From Apostichopus parvimensis (Eukaryota > Echinodermata > Holothuroidea > Aspidochirotida > Stichopodidae): a stretch of 23,609 bases of DNA. The stretch covers positions 17,166-40,774 of the forward strand of contig KN889450.1 in assembly GCA_000934455.1 (NCBI GenBank), written 5' to 3'. Below the pieces are notes generated by a model. That model was not told the origin of the DNA. It did no database searches and worked only from the letters and a program-made list of their open reading frames with translations. Below are positions 12,401 through 19,777 of the stretch, piece after piece; positions within the stretch are counted from its first letter, which is position 1, and every line of letters begins with the position of its first letter. The position numbers and the translations under genes are program-made.

Positions 12401-14610
12401 ACACAATGTGGGGATGACATCACTTTATGACTGATTTTGTAAGATGCTGATAATCTATAAGAAATATTGCCTTTCTTCCATTTTCTAAGATTGCCACCGT
12501 CAGATAACTGTGGTCCGTTCAGAGGCCAAGATTCTCCATTTGACGTCCTTTTGGATCAGGTTCAAGATTGGAATGACATCATCACCACCATCTTCAGCGT
12601 TCTGACGTCACCTGGATTTATCCTGGCCGTCATCATCGTTCTTATGTAAGCCATCTTTGCCACTCTTGTTTCTGTGTTCTCTGTGTCTGAAATATCAGGC
12701 TACTCTTCTATAAAACTAAGTTTACATGTAAGAGTTTGGAGGCCTGACATTTTTTATCCTAGCAGGATCTTCCTCAGAGGCTAATTGTTATCCTCTGAAT
12801 AAGATCTTGTTATAGAATTGGAACATCACTGGGCCTTGTAACTAGTACATATTTTACCTGCACAGGCTTTTTGCAGTAGATAAGCAGTTTGCTAACATGC
12901 TTATCTATCTGTAAACTAAGTTCAATAATGTTTCCTCAAGTGTTTTCATATCAAACAATATTTACCAAGTGCTCACTTAATTAAACTCAAGATCAGTCAT
13001 CCCATGCTCCCAAATCCTTTGTTTCAAGTGAATGATAAATGAGAGAAAGTGAGTTGAGGGGGGGGGGTGGTCGGGGGGTTAAATATGGGTTAATATATGT
13101 GTATATTTTACTCAGCTTCTTTTTCTTTTGTGTTTTTTGTTTCAGGGAGTATTCTACTTGTTTAATTAAACCCTCAAGGGTTTTGAGTTTACTTTCTCTT
13201 ACCCTTAGATATAATCTGTACCTTTCATATACGTGCCTTTCGTACTACTCTATGAGGGATAATTCCAAACAAATGAATGAAATTAGTGGTGAATGAATTT
13301 TGTTTGATTCGGAATATCTTGTTGGCTGTCCAGACACCTTTTTGTATCCATATTTAACAAATGCACTGCAAATGATAACTTTGAAACAGAGAGAAAAGTA
13401 TCTTTAAGTCTACAATGTGATATTAGAATATGTCAAGAACCTGTTTACAGGTAATTTCAAGTGAAAGAATGGCCTGGTATTGTAAACCATGTGTTTATAG
13501 GAGCTATACACTGTCAAGAACAGAAACACTTTTCATAAGTGTATGTGCAAGCTATGATTGAAGTGCAAAAATGAAATTTTGAGTTTCATGTTTTTATGTC
13601 TATTCATTTTAGCCTGGCGATATACTACTTCCGGACGGTAACCAAGGGAAGGAGAAAGATCATCAAAAGGCTAAAGCAACAGATTACCCTGGTAAGGATT
13701 TATATCAATTTATAGCATCATTGTCATATTTCAATCTTTTCTTACACCATTCCCATACCATCTCTCAGAGTACTGTTCAGTAACTTCTCCTCCCTCCCCC
13801 ACTCCCTACGCTGTAGCTAACGACCTTGGTCAGTAAGGCAGGTCTCTTTGGTCAGTCATACAAGTCTCTTGTTACTCAGACAGGTCCTATCAAGGAGACC
13901 TGTCTACTGACCAACAGGACGTATCTGACTAACCAATCAAGGAGACCTGTCAGTGAGACAGGTCTCCTTGATTGGTTAGTCAGAAAGGTCCTGTTGTGGT
14001 TAGTCAGAAAGGTCCTGTTGGTCAGTCATACAAGTCTCTTGTTACTCTGGTCCTGTTGGTCAGTAGACAGGTCTCCTTGATTGGTTAGTCAAACAGGTCC
14101 TGTTGGACTGGTCTCTGTGATTGGTTAAGTCTCCTAATATCTACAATAAAAACTTAAAGGATTCTTCACTTATTGTCACCTTTGTGTAGTCAGACAGGAC
14201 CCTTTATTCAGATTGACAGGCTCCTTTAGTCCTCTGCTTTTATCTACCTTAAAAAGGAAGATATATTGTTTCATTACCAAGTTAGTAAATTTGTAAACTT
14301 CCTTATGCAATAGTGGTAGCATTTCATTTACAAAATGATTCACAAAAGATGCTCCTGTTTAATTCAATTTCAATTTTTGAATCTTTCCTAACAACAGGAG
14401 GGACAGGATAAACGATTTCTCTTGAAGCGACTTCGTGCAGTAGTTGGAAATCTCACAGCTAATACGAAGGACAGTGTAAGGCACCGCAGGTTAGCAGAGC
14501 AGGATCGCACCAAGACTGAGGGAAACAAGCCTCATAAATACGTTCAGTCCAAGGATCGTAATGGGGGACGAAACCAACAACAGGCAAACAAACAACATCA
14601 TTTAAATTAA
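194..14610 (+). CDS. TMC-family (transmembrane channel-like) protein gene, 13 exons, 5' incomplete
   Basis: TMC proteins are multi-pass membrane proteins; TMC1 and TMC2 form the hair-cell mechanotransduction channel, while the other members have varied or poorly known roles. Thirteen exons joined at GT/AG sites give 590 codons plus stop with every phase matching. At least nine hydrophobic segments are visible (residues about 37-60, 108-128, 200-225, 235-265, 280-297, 319-341, 373-395, 413-440 and 480-500). Family marks in order are RWL at TM1, FYGSY, VFTGWDFG, CWETFAGQEIYKL (309-321), FSPLL, CGPFR and EGQDKRFLLKRL. The FSPLL and CGPFR segments and the basic tail recall vertebrate TMC4 to TMC8 more than TMC1 to TMC3; this is from memory and uncertain. 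TMC proteins usually have a longer cytoplasmic N-terminus, so upstream exons probably lie left of the window. The identity of the family is secure; the ion-channel role of this member is inferred. Confidence 0.93.
616..948. repeat. Tandem 154-bp repeat with AGGTCA half-sites
   Basis: Two copies (about 625-778 and 779-932) and the start of a third (933-948) repeat at a 154-bp period with few mismatches. Each carries AGGTCA-type motifs, a CATGTTTAC-like stretch and the segment GTAAAGCTTTGAGTTATAT. The copy joins contain AGGTCA-A-AGGTCA (771-783) and GGGTCA-A-AGGTCA (925-937). It lies in intron A-B. Confidence 0.85.
2170..2218 (+). repeat. G-rich tract with G-quadruplex potential
   Basis: At least five runs of three or more Gs occur within about 50 bases on the coding strand of the first visible intron. 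The spacers are short. The rest of this intron outside 616-948 (about 949-2169 and 2219-2631) shows no gene or recognisable element. Confidence 0.5.
2632..2759 (+). CDS. TMC exon B: FYG motif and TM2
   Basis: The exon follows acceptor CATCAG in phase 0 and ends in phase 2 before donor GTTAGT. It encodes residues 88-129 (GWLANSTLFYGSY, then a hydrophobic TM2 ending VVLIK). The junction LLTGG/GWLANS.LFYG matches the conserved TMC loop just before TM2. The last two bases combine with the first base of the next exon to give serine 130. Confidence 0.9.
2790..3016 (-). mobile_element. tRNA-derived SINE-like element
   Basis: On the minus strand the sequence starts at 3016 with a tRNA-like head: GGAGTG pairs with CACTCC at 2951-2956, an A-box TAGCTGAGTGG follows, and a B-box GTTCAAGTC lies near 2960. 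The head is about 66 bases, too short for a functional tRNA. The body runs to about 2790 through a stretch containing CAGGAGGATC, which reads like a SINE body. The 3' boundary is not defined. Confidence 0.5.
3256..3558 (+). repeat. Perfect 96-bp direct duplication with AAAAG tract between
   Basis: Bases 3256-3351 and 3463-3558 appear identical over 96 positions, 207 bases apart. The spacer has an inverted pair (GAAGTCTTCCA and TGGAAGACT), AAGCTTGAAAGCTT, an (AAAAG)n run near 3401-3430 and alternating AT/GT sequence. The lack of differences suggests a recent duplication. Confidence 0.85.
3557..3632 (+). repeat. Short minisatellite, TCGGTGTTTTCGATAGG-type unit
   Basis: Four or five imperfect copies of a unit of about 15-20 bases (GGTGTTTTCGATAG and variants) directly follow the second duplication copy. 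Confidence 0.6.
3816..3890 (+). repeat. Interstitial telomere-type repeat
   Basis: A 75-base run of TTAGGG and variants (TTAGG, TTTAGGGG, GTGGG) on the + strand, ending at GGGTTAACCCG. TTAGGG is the telomere repeat of deuterostomes. It lies inside the intron between exons B and C. The following 3891-4740 contains an 81-codon open frame at 3953-4198 that matches nothing I know and a small ATACA-type repeat at 4598-4645; I see no exon there. Confidence 0.85.
4742..5329. mobile_element. 588-bp element with 59-bp terminal inverted repeats
   Basis: Bases 4742-4800 and the reverse complement of 5271-5329 match at 55 of 59 positions. Each terminus contains a GATCC-TGCTA-GGATC hairpin flanked by CTGAAGA-like and GAAACGTC motifs. 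The left end continues into a tail (CAGTTTGCTAACA near 4850) that recurs near 12890. No coding capacity is visible inside. It could be a MITE or a Penelope-like element fragment with inverted terminal repeats. Confidence 0.65.
5405..5650 (+). repeat. Polypurine tract
   Basis: About 245 bases are strongly enriched for A and G on the + strand (GGGAGAGG, AAGAGAGG and similar words), including a 12-base G run near 5606. It borders the inverted-repeat element. The open frame on the opposite strand (Ser/Leu/Pro-rich) is a composition effect. Confidence 0.65.
5796..5943 (+). CDS. TMC exon C: intracellular loop with VFTGWDFG
   Basis: The exon starts after TTGACAG with one base completing serine 130 and ends in phase 0 before GTGAGT. 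Residues 131-179 include SSAYRQFF, FYSSKVFTGWDFG and the A..K...I.LEL pattern, which is the conserved intracellular loop between TM2 and TM3 of the family. Confidence 0.9.
5944..6467 (+). other. Intron between TMC exons C and D
   Basis: A 524-base intron with a G run near 6180-6195 and a G-rich stretch at 6330-6362. I see no other element or gene. Confidence 0.7.
6468..6623 (+). CDS. TMC exon D: TM3
   Basis: A 52-codon exon in phase 0 at both ends (acceptor TTTCTAG, donor GTAAGT), residues 180-231. The basic cytoplasmic segment KVKREGVSKF leads into RIFTNLVVF and a hydrophobic stretch (TM3) that ends with YNGSVNT. The asparagine in NGS is a possible N-glycosylation site if this end is extracellular. 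Confidence 0.9.
6690..6935. mobile_element. Possible hAT-type DNA transposon remnant
   Basis: Starts CAGGGATTGTCAATAGGCGG and continues GGTTCAAATCCGGCC, the style of many hAT ends (CAGGG.TTCTCAA, then 'cggccc'). A CTGGTCCTCGTAGAAAAA segment near 6910 looks like the opposite end, now degraded. No transposase remains. The rest of this intron (6936-7342) shows nothing recognisable. Confidence 0.35.
7343..7485 (+). CDS. TMC exon E: TM4 region
   Basis: Acceptor TCTTTTAG, donor GTAGGT, phases 0 and 2, residues 232-278. It encodes FLSELAVPLLVAGYNLILPYMF followed by TNLERYKNPRNALYVALGR. The proline-containing hydrophobic segment followed by the LERY motif is typical of TM4 in TMC proteins. By homology with TMC1 this helix would help line the pore, which is an inference. 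Confidence 0.9.
7486..8208 (+). other. Intron between TMC exons E and F, with a poly-G run
   Basis: Contains a G run of about 16 bases at 7583-7598 and a C-rich stretch near 7870-7880. These are slippage-prone runs. No gene or mobile element is recognised. The next intron (8297-8666) is also featureless. Confidence 0.7.
8209..8296 (+). CDS. TMC exon F: TM5
   Basis: A short exon of 88 bases. One base completes arginine 279, then 29 codons (280-308) read VFLMKVVILVTLIVFWLRQ and a cysteine-containing loop VNNCDVDSCE. It lies between TCTTCAG and GTAAGA and ends in phase 0. The longer open frames through this point on both strands are shadows; only this frame is hydrophobic and keeps phase with both neighbours. 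Confidence 0.88.
8667..8764 (+). CDS. TMC exon G: CWET signature and TM6
   Basis: It starts with CWETFAGQEIYKLVIIDFL, the diagnostic TMC-domain motif, followed by TM6. The acceptor is TTTGGCAG, the donor GTAAGT, phases 0 and 2, residues 309-340. This exon alone would identify the family. Confidence 0.95.
8887..9032 (+). repeat. Short dispersed duplication in intron G-H
   Basis: CACTTTGTAGATCAAGTTAA near 8887 and CACTTTGCAGATCAAGTTAA near 8986 are followed by similar GTCTACA(G/A)TAT segments, so about 35 bases are duplicated roughly 100 bases apart. The rest of the intron is T-rich and featureless. Confidence 0.6.
9237..9332 (+). CDS. TMC exon H: cytoplasmic segment leading into TM7
   Basis: Residues 342-372 read IMRKFCFKG, then PEFNIARNTMDLIQSQAYT with tryptophan 373 split at the donor TG/GTAAGT. 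The FNIA.N...LI..Q...W pattern is conserved in TMC proteins just before TM7. The last 30 bases resemble the repeat unit of the minisatellite that starts right after the donor (see Findings). Confidence 0.92.
9355..10230 (+). repeat. 46-bp minisatellite, about 17 copies
   Basis: A unit containing GATCCAGTCACAGATTATTA and GGTTGTTAAGGTTAAGTGAT repeats at 46 bases (for example GATCCAG at 9678, 9724 and 9770). The centre is well conserved and the outer units diverged (ACACGTGCCCATAC variants near 9430 and 10190). It starts within about 25 bases of the exon H donor. The remainder of the intron to 10716 is AT-rich and featureless. Confidence 0.92.
10717..10792 (+). CDS. TMC exon I: TM7, FSPLL segment
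   Basis: One base completes tryptophan 373, then 25 codons (374-398) read IGMYFSPLLMALCIIKIII and end TFYVKR. The acceptor is TTTTTCAG and the donor GTATGA, a weaker splice site. The W-IG..FSPLL join across the 1.4-kb intron is the expected TMC sequence. Confidence 0.9.
10793..11206 (+). other. Intron between TMC exons I and J
   Basis: A 414-base AT-rich intron; no element recognised. Confidence 0.7.
11207..11337 (+). CDS. TMC exon J: NC.PS motif and TM8
   Basis: Residues 399-441 read TSVLYNCTPSNQAWKASLTK and then a hydrophobic helix with a terminal GYIIVQ. The NC.PS...W.AS motif is shared by TMC proteins. Acceptor ATTTTCAG, donor GTGAGT, phases 0 and 2. NCT is a possible glycosylation sequon but lies on the side predicted to be cytoplasmic. 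Confidence 0.9.
11375..12150 (+). repeat. 24-bp minisatellite, degenerate
   Basis: A unit of the type GCTATTTGTGTATGGAGTAT plus GGAT repeats at 24 bases, clearest at 11465-11650 and increasingly diverged to about 12150. As 24 is divisible by three, one frame (11453-11731) stays open and spells an eight-residue repeat (CYLCMEYG and variants). This is not coding: the frame from exon J meets a stop just inside the intron. The rest of the intron (12151-12489) is featureless. Confidence 0.85.
12490..12645 (+). CDS. TMC exon K: CGPFR loop and start of the last helix
   Basis: The acceptor is TTTCTAAG (AAG rather than CAG), the donor GTAAGC. Residues 443-493 read LPPSDNCGPFRG, a polar extracellular loop, then SPGFILAVIIVL. 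CGPFR is a conserved loop motif in several TMC subfamilies. One base at the start completes glutamine 442. Confidence 0.9.
12733..12905. repeat. Two divergent copies of the hairpin repeat, back to back
   Basis: Reverse-complement copy at about 12740-12784 (TATCCTAGCAGGATCTTCCT) and a degraded forward copy at about 12791-12830 (CCTCTGAATAAGATCTTGTT). The latter is followed by a tail with GATAAGCAGTTTGCTAACA that matches 4833-4851. The family is the one that forms the ends of the element at 4742-5329, here with hairpins at the centre rather than the outside. The rest of intron K-L (12906-13612) has a G run near 13060 and nothing else recognisable. Confidence 0.65.
13613..13691 (+). CDS. TMC exon L: end of last helix and basic cytoplasmic segment
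   Basis: A 79-base exon between CATTTTAG and GTAAGG. One base completes isoleucine 494, then LAIYYFRTVTKGRRKIIKRL and KQQITL (495-520). The hydrophobic end of the final helix followed by a dense positive patch fits the inside-positive rule for a cytoplasmic C-terminus. Confidence 0.88.
13848..14120. repeat. Repeat cluster with a near-perfect 40-bp-arm hairpin
   Basis: Arms 13912-13951 and 13957-13996 pair over 37 of 40 positions around a five-base loop; the inner 28 pairs are perfect and a 3x3 mismatch interrupts the stem. A 30-bp direct repeat (13848-13877 and 14018-14047) flanks it. Words such as GGTCTCCTTGATTGGTTAGT and GGTCCTGTTGG recur around it. The remainder of the intron to 14397 is featureless. 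Confidence 0.88.
14398..14610 (+). CDS. TMC exon M: C-terminal tail and stop codon
   Basis: After acceptor CAACAG it reads EGQDKRFLLKRLRAVVGNL, matching the conserved segment after the last TMC helix. A lysine-, arginine-, glutamine- and asparagine-rich tail of about 45 residues then runs to TAA at 14608-14610. The tail is low in complexity (NQQQANKQHH) and not recognisable in itself. Confidence 0.9.
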   Translation, partial: EGQDKRFLLKRLRAVVGNLTANTKDSVRHRRLAEQDRTKTEGNKPHKYVQSKDRNGGRNQQQANKQHHLN

Positions 14611-14665
14611 GAAATTATGAGAGAAGATTTAACCTCTGTTTTTTTGTCTTGGTTTAATAGAATTT

Positions 14666-14671
14666 AATAAA
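14666..14671 (+). terminator. Polyadenylation signal of the TMC gene
   Basis: AATAAA lies 55 bases after the TMC stop codon, in an AT-rich stretch followed by T-rich DNA. A short 3' UTR of about 80 bases would result. Many AT-rich matches occur in this DNA, so the call rests on its position. Confidence 0.55.
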
Positions 14672-14699
14672 AATGTTAACTTGAGTTTTAAATTGCCAT

Positions 14700-17600
14700 G
14701 TCAGTGCAAATTTGTAAGATACTTTGTAAAAATAGAACTAAATTTAAGAAATTATGTGACACAAGAGGGTAAGAAGATAAGAAGCATTGATTTTAAACAT
14801 TTTGTCAAATCTTGTTTACTTTCGTTTTTTTTTCTTTTCCAAACAAATTTATATGATCAATTTCAATCATGTTTAAATGATATCTGTTACAGATGCATTA
14901 TTAGCCCTGTTTCTTTTCAAGTTAATTTTTAAGCTAACAATAACATTCAACATTTACTACTTAGTTTCCTTGTCTGTTCGTAATTTTTAATTTTTTTGGC
15001 ATCCTTTCACTTTGCATTTATGTGTTGTACATTTATGTTTATAGACACGTTCATTTGACAAAAAAACGTTTTTGGCCGACCGTATGATGGTGAGGGCTAA
15101 ACTGTTTCTGGGGGGAAATGTTAGAGTGAAAGGGTCTTCCTGAAGCACTCAGCCCCTCTATACATGGAATAATATAATATTTCTACAAAAGGATTATATT
15201 TTGATGAAATTCTAACCACAGCTACAGAACTTTGACAGCTAAGTAAAGGTTCCAAATGTGACAGGTTTCATTAATAAATCAACAAGAAGATTATAATAGC
15301 CTCTGTTAAGCCTCTGAAGAGCATTCACGCTGATGACATGACCTACTGTGACCCAACCTCCTGGAGTAGTCAAAGGTTTAGCGGCATATTAGCCATATTT
15401 TTGAGTAAGGGACAAGATATTGAAACAGGGTTTCTAACTAAACGTGTGGAATATTTTTCTCATCAATACAAGTCTTAAATTGTCTTCCACAGGAATATGC
15501 CTTTAATTATGAGTGTAGCATTTCCACTGTTTTATATAGCAGGTAACCTGATTGGAGGGATGGTCACTCTGGTTGATGTATCTTCCTGTAGTTGAGAATG
15601 GATTTCATATCCAATTGGTTGTTCATCATGGGTTGCCGTGGTTTCATTTCAAGAAGGCTGCCGTTGTATTTCTCTTACCTCTTGTTGATGTTCTTCCCAT
15701 CTTAATATATTTGATGTTAATTTTACCAACTTTCATACGTTGTTTATTTCCACTCACCTTCCATATTGTTATGCTAATTTTACAACTTTCATATCTTCCA
15801 CTTTTATTTTTATGTATCCTAGAAGAATTTCCCAGAGTTTTACATTTCATAGTCTGATATTGATATATAATTAAAGGAGATGTGTCTGTTAATACCATAT
15901 TTTGTCAGATTTTACAAGACTGGTTGATGGATATGAAACGTTGCTGATCTTTTGCTTCCATTTTAACAGATGTATTGAATTAGTCATTGAATGAATGAAT
16001 AAATTAATGAATTAATTAATATCAGCAAAGTGAATAAATCGAATAATTAAGTATTAAAATGAATAAATTAATGAGCAAATTCGTTCTCAAGGATCTGCCC
16101 TTTTTTAAATTTTTTTTTTATTCATATAAGATGTGGTTGACCAGATGCAAAATTTAATAGTTTAAACATTGTCTCTCCCCAAGGTAAACATGAGGTAGAC
16201 ATGACAGGTCAAATTTACTTTTTGATTGCGTTCATATTTATGCAAATAATGTATTCAAATAACCACCCATCCAGTTGATTTGTTGTTGTGCTATTGAGGT
16301 GTTTCTAATTAAACATATGCTTAATATTAGACATTCTCAATGTTATTCCTAACGGCTTTACATTAACCTAATTAATTATGCAAGAACATCTGAGGTGGTA
16401 GCTGTATTATATGAATTACCTCCCTCTATCTGGAAAAATGTGAAATATCTATAATTATGTAAATTATTATTATAAAGGTATGTTTCTACTTTAAAAGTTA
16501 AATTTGGTTGAATTATATGTATAGGATATTATCTAACAAATCTTTTGGTAACCTGTGTCTTTGCACACACTTTTCAGTGCCTTCAAGTCTTTCTGCAGCA
16601 AAATCTTTTGAAGTTTTTGGCATTTTTTTTTGGTGTGATGAAAATTTTTTATTTTTTGGTAAATGTCTGTTGAATCAGGAGGGTAACAGGAAATCTTCAA
16701 GAAAGGTTTTTTCTTTTGCAGTGTCTTTTTTTCCATATATTTTATGTATGCGGAGTTTTGTCAAACAGAAACTTAGCTAGTTTGTGCATATTGTGTATAC
16801 TCATGTACTGCCATTGGACTAGATATATGTACGAGAAACAATCACAGCTGAAAGGTCATCATAAGTGATGCCCCTAGATAGATGAGGTGATGCCCCTGAT
16901 GCCCCTAGATAGACTGAAACATATTATTGATCGCCTATTTGCTCAACTTCAAAAAGCGTTTTACTACCACCCTCAAAGGCACCCTCACTGAGAAGGTATC
17001 AGGCCTTATGAGAGTAGGGGGGTAGAACACTGGGGATAAGGCCCAGGAGAATATGAAGGGGACCAAGGAAACTTCGGAGAAAATAACAGTTTTATTTTCA
17101 TTTTCATAATATACTTCAGGAAAAATTGCAAAAAAGGAGCCCAATGACATAATTGTCTATTTTCCCCAAATTTACAAAAACAGCAATCGACGATTAGAGT
17201 GAAGGGAATGACATAAGTGATAAACGATCACAATCAACATAACATAGGCTATGTGCTCATGACTGTAGTGTGCCTATACTGTTATAGTTACTTTCGCTAT
17301 AGAGGGAATCTAGGAACTTCTGCAGTAGGCCAACTAATATCAGCCGACATACAACAAAATAAACAAATCTGATTGAAGCAAGGTCAACTAAAAGGGTCAA
17401 CTAAAATGTCAACTAAAAGTGTCTTCCGGTGGCTGAACTTGATTTCTGTACAAAAATGCTATAACATTTTCTGCATCAAACCACATCATACCATTCTGTA
17501 TGACCAAGACATGCATGTGTTGGAAACTGCGGCTGGGGATCTTTACAATTCGATCGCCTGGCACATCAAAGTATTGTCTTTATAATTCAGTGTATTCGTG

Positions 17601-18552
17601 CTATTGGACTCCCTGTAGCTTCGGGTAGAATTACCGGTTATAGTGGACCTTGTGCTGGGGCGGAAATTAAAATATTTGAAACTTACACAGATTTGATCAC
17701 TGCAAGTATACGGATACTATTATATTTCAAGGATGTTGATTTTCTTTGACTAAATCTCTTTTTTTCCTCTCAAATTAATATCGAATCATGTTGTGAAATA
17801 GGGAAGCTTCATGAATCGTAAATAAGTTGGAATTACACTTAGAAATTCAAAGGCAGATCATTTTGAGAAAGTTCTGATTTGAATGCTTATCGGGATCTAA
17901 ATTGTGACGAGACTTTATGTTATACACTAACTGTTGATTGGTTGAAAGTGCGCACACCCCTAAAATAATAGCATTAATTATCAATTTTGCTCTAAAGAGC
18001 CAATCACGAAGCCAAAAACAAAAAGTCCTGGTAAGCTCCGCCTACACGAATACGAACTCAGCTTTGGAATACCATTGAACGTTCTAGAAGAATTAAATGT
18101 AGGTCAAGTATACAAAGAAGCTGAATTTCGTACCTTCTTTATATATTTGAGCGTATGAACAGACGAGTAAATGTCTTACAGTGGTACAATAAAGAGTGGC
18201 TATAAGCTGATGAGCTTAATTACCGCATGTACATTCCATAATATAGCATAACAATAAAGTCACTAAACTGGTGATTTAACCTTGTTATGATAACGTTTTG
18301 TGTTTGCTGGGAAGCCATTTGTTTTGATGTATACAAACACCGAAATGGATGTGATAATTTTCCTTTCACTTTTGACTTTTTTGACTTTTTTTTTGTGTGT
18401 TTCAAAGGGGAGGAACACTATAGGTCATTGTAAGTTGCAGATAGTTTGCAGAAGATTAAATGTTCATATTTAAATTCTTTTTTTCAGTATAATTTGCCTG
18501 AGTCTCGGTTGTCCTTTCTAAAATATTTTTAAGAATGCTTTGGATGGGTTAT
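14700..18552. other. Intergenic DNA, no gene recognised
   Basis: AT-rich sequence with several short open frames on both strands that match no family I recognise. The largest, a hydrophobic 101-codon frame at 15552-15857, is explained by T-rich composition. Minor repeats are an AATTAATG/GAAT microsatellite at 15980-16075, a GATGCCCCTAGATAGA repeat at 16865-16915, and three GTCAACTAAAA copies at 17383-17420. CCAAT-type motifs near 17940-18005 lie close to nothing identifiable. Confidence 0.6.
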
Positions 18553-18904
18553 CAAGGGCGTAGGAACCGGTGGGGCTGGGGGGGCCCCAGCCCCCCCAGT
18601 GAAAAATATGGTGGGGCGGAAGTATCATTCCGCCGCCCCCCCCCGCTCCGCAAGTCAGAAAACCCCTTTTTCATTTCCAAATGAGAAAAAAATCTCATTT
18701 GGAGCACCAAATTGCATCTAAGGCCAGGTGAAAATGCAAAATTATTTACAAAATGGAGTGGGTGTTGCAGTGTGTTATATTGCACCAAATTGCATCTGAG
18801 GCCACCTGGAAATGCAAAAAAAATCCAAAAAAAGACCCCTCCCCCAGGCCGGTCATCAGTCTTCAGCCCCCCCCCCCACTCAAAAGTACTTTCCTACGCC
18901 ACTG
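18553..18904. mobile_element. Non-autonomous hAT-like element (MITE)
   Basis: The ends are CAAGGGCGTAGGAA (18553-18566) and TTCCTACGCCACTG (18891-18904), inverted at 12 of 14 positions and exact over the inner ten. The flanks ATGGGTTAT and ATGGTTAT look like an eight-base target duplication with one indel, which suits hAT transposons. Inside are G and C runs and two copies of GCACCAAATTGCATCT (18704 and 18782). There is no transposase. Confidence 0.65.
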
Positions 18905-19625
18905 ATGGTTATAGTCTAAGAATTGCAATAGGATTTGAAGTTTCTGTGTTTAGATTGTTCCCATGAGGTCCTTGATGCGGAATTAATTATTTTTCACTAA
19001 CGAAACTGACAAAAAGTAGTATACCACAGATCAAATAGGATATAATTATACCTCGTACGGTATAATTCTACTCCGTATTGCTTATTCCCATCAAAACGGC
19101 TTGCATTTTACATGGAGTTATATCTATGGTGTTATTTGTGTACCCAAGTGCCAAATTTTGCTATAATAACGACTTTTTGAAGTGTTTATTCAGCAACTTT
19201 ATTTATTCAGTGAACCGTGTTTAATGACACAATTATTGAAGAGGGCAACCACGCAGCGTAGAATCATCATTCGCCCGATAATTAACGGCTAATATCATAA
19301 TATATGAGTACAGAAATACGCCTTCAAAAGTACGGCTTTTGTGTTTTTAGCAAGCGCCATCAAATTGCACGTAAGGCCAGAACGTAGGTCCTAATACAGT
19401 TAGGATATATGCCACATACAGCGTGTGAAACAATCACATTACAACAGCAGAAGTGAACTCCACGACCACTGATTGCTTGTTTGCAGAACCCAGTTGAAAG
19501 CAGAAAGTTGCTGTTTGTCGTCATAGCAGTTGTACAGTAGTTTTTCAGAATTAGTAAATAAATCATTCATAAGTTCTTATTTTCTAAAAGCTTTAGACAA
19601 CTGCGTTGAGTATAAAATAGTAAAT
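18905..19625. other. Upstream flank of the FKBP gene
   Basis: Contains a small perfect hairpin (AATTATACC at 19044-19052 with GGTATAATT at 19059-19067) and a segment at 19368-19382 (CAAATTGCACGTAAGGCCAG) similar to the inside of the nearby hAT-like element. No convincing TATA box is seen: TATAAAAT at 19611 lies only 15 bases before the start codon. The promoter and 5' UTR must be here or further upstream but I cannot place them. Confidence 0.5.
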
Positions 19626-19777
19626 ATGAGCGGCCCGCAGGCTTTGGGTAACTCCGGTGTTACAAAGGAGCTGAAGAAAGCAGCCGAGCCAGGCGCTGCT
19701 ACTGTTTCCAAAGGTAATGATGTAACTGTACACTGCACGGGATTCCTAGCCACAGAGCCGCCGCAGAAATTTTGGAG
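19626..19777 (+). CDS. First coding exon of an FKBP-type peptidyl-prolyl cis-trans isomerase
   Basis: FKBPs catalyse cis-trans isomerisation of peptide bonds before proline and bind FK506 or rapamycin. The exon encodes 50 residues plus two bases of the next codon before donor GTGAGG. After about ten N-terminal residues it reads GVTKELKKAA, then KGNDVTVHCTGF and QKFW, matching strands 1 to 3 of an FKBP12-like domain. The tyrosine of the usual VHYTG motif is cysteine here and the residue after KF is tryptophan, a pattern I associate with plant and protist FKBP12 and some invertebrate paralogues. The chosen ATG has A at -3. An in-frame ATG at 19530 would add an unconvincing 32-residue extension. 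Later exons are not visible in the window. Confidence 0.75.

Noticed and set aside
15552..15857. A 101-codon hydrophobic open frame that looks like a membrane protein
   Set aside because: The DNA is T-rich, which yields Leu/Phe/Val codons by composition. There is no family match, no splice context, and an overlapping frame on the other strand is just as long.
16935..17150. Minus-strand open frame of 71 codons in the intergenic region
   Set aside because: No domain, no splice or promoter context, and no repeat family I recognise.
19611..19618. TATAAAAT as a TATA box for the FKBP gene
   Set aside because: It is only 15 bases ahead of the chosen start codon, which leaves no room for transcription to start downstream of it and include the ATG in a normal 5' UTR.
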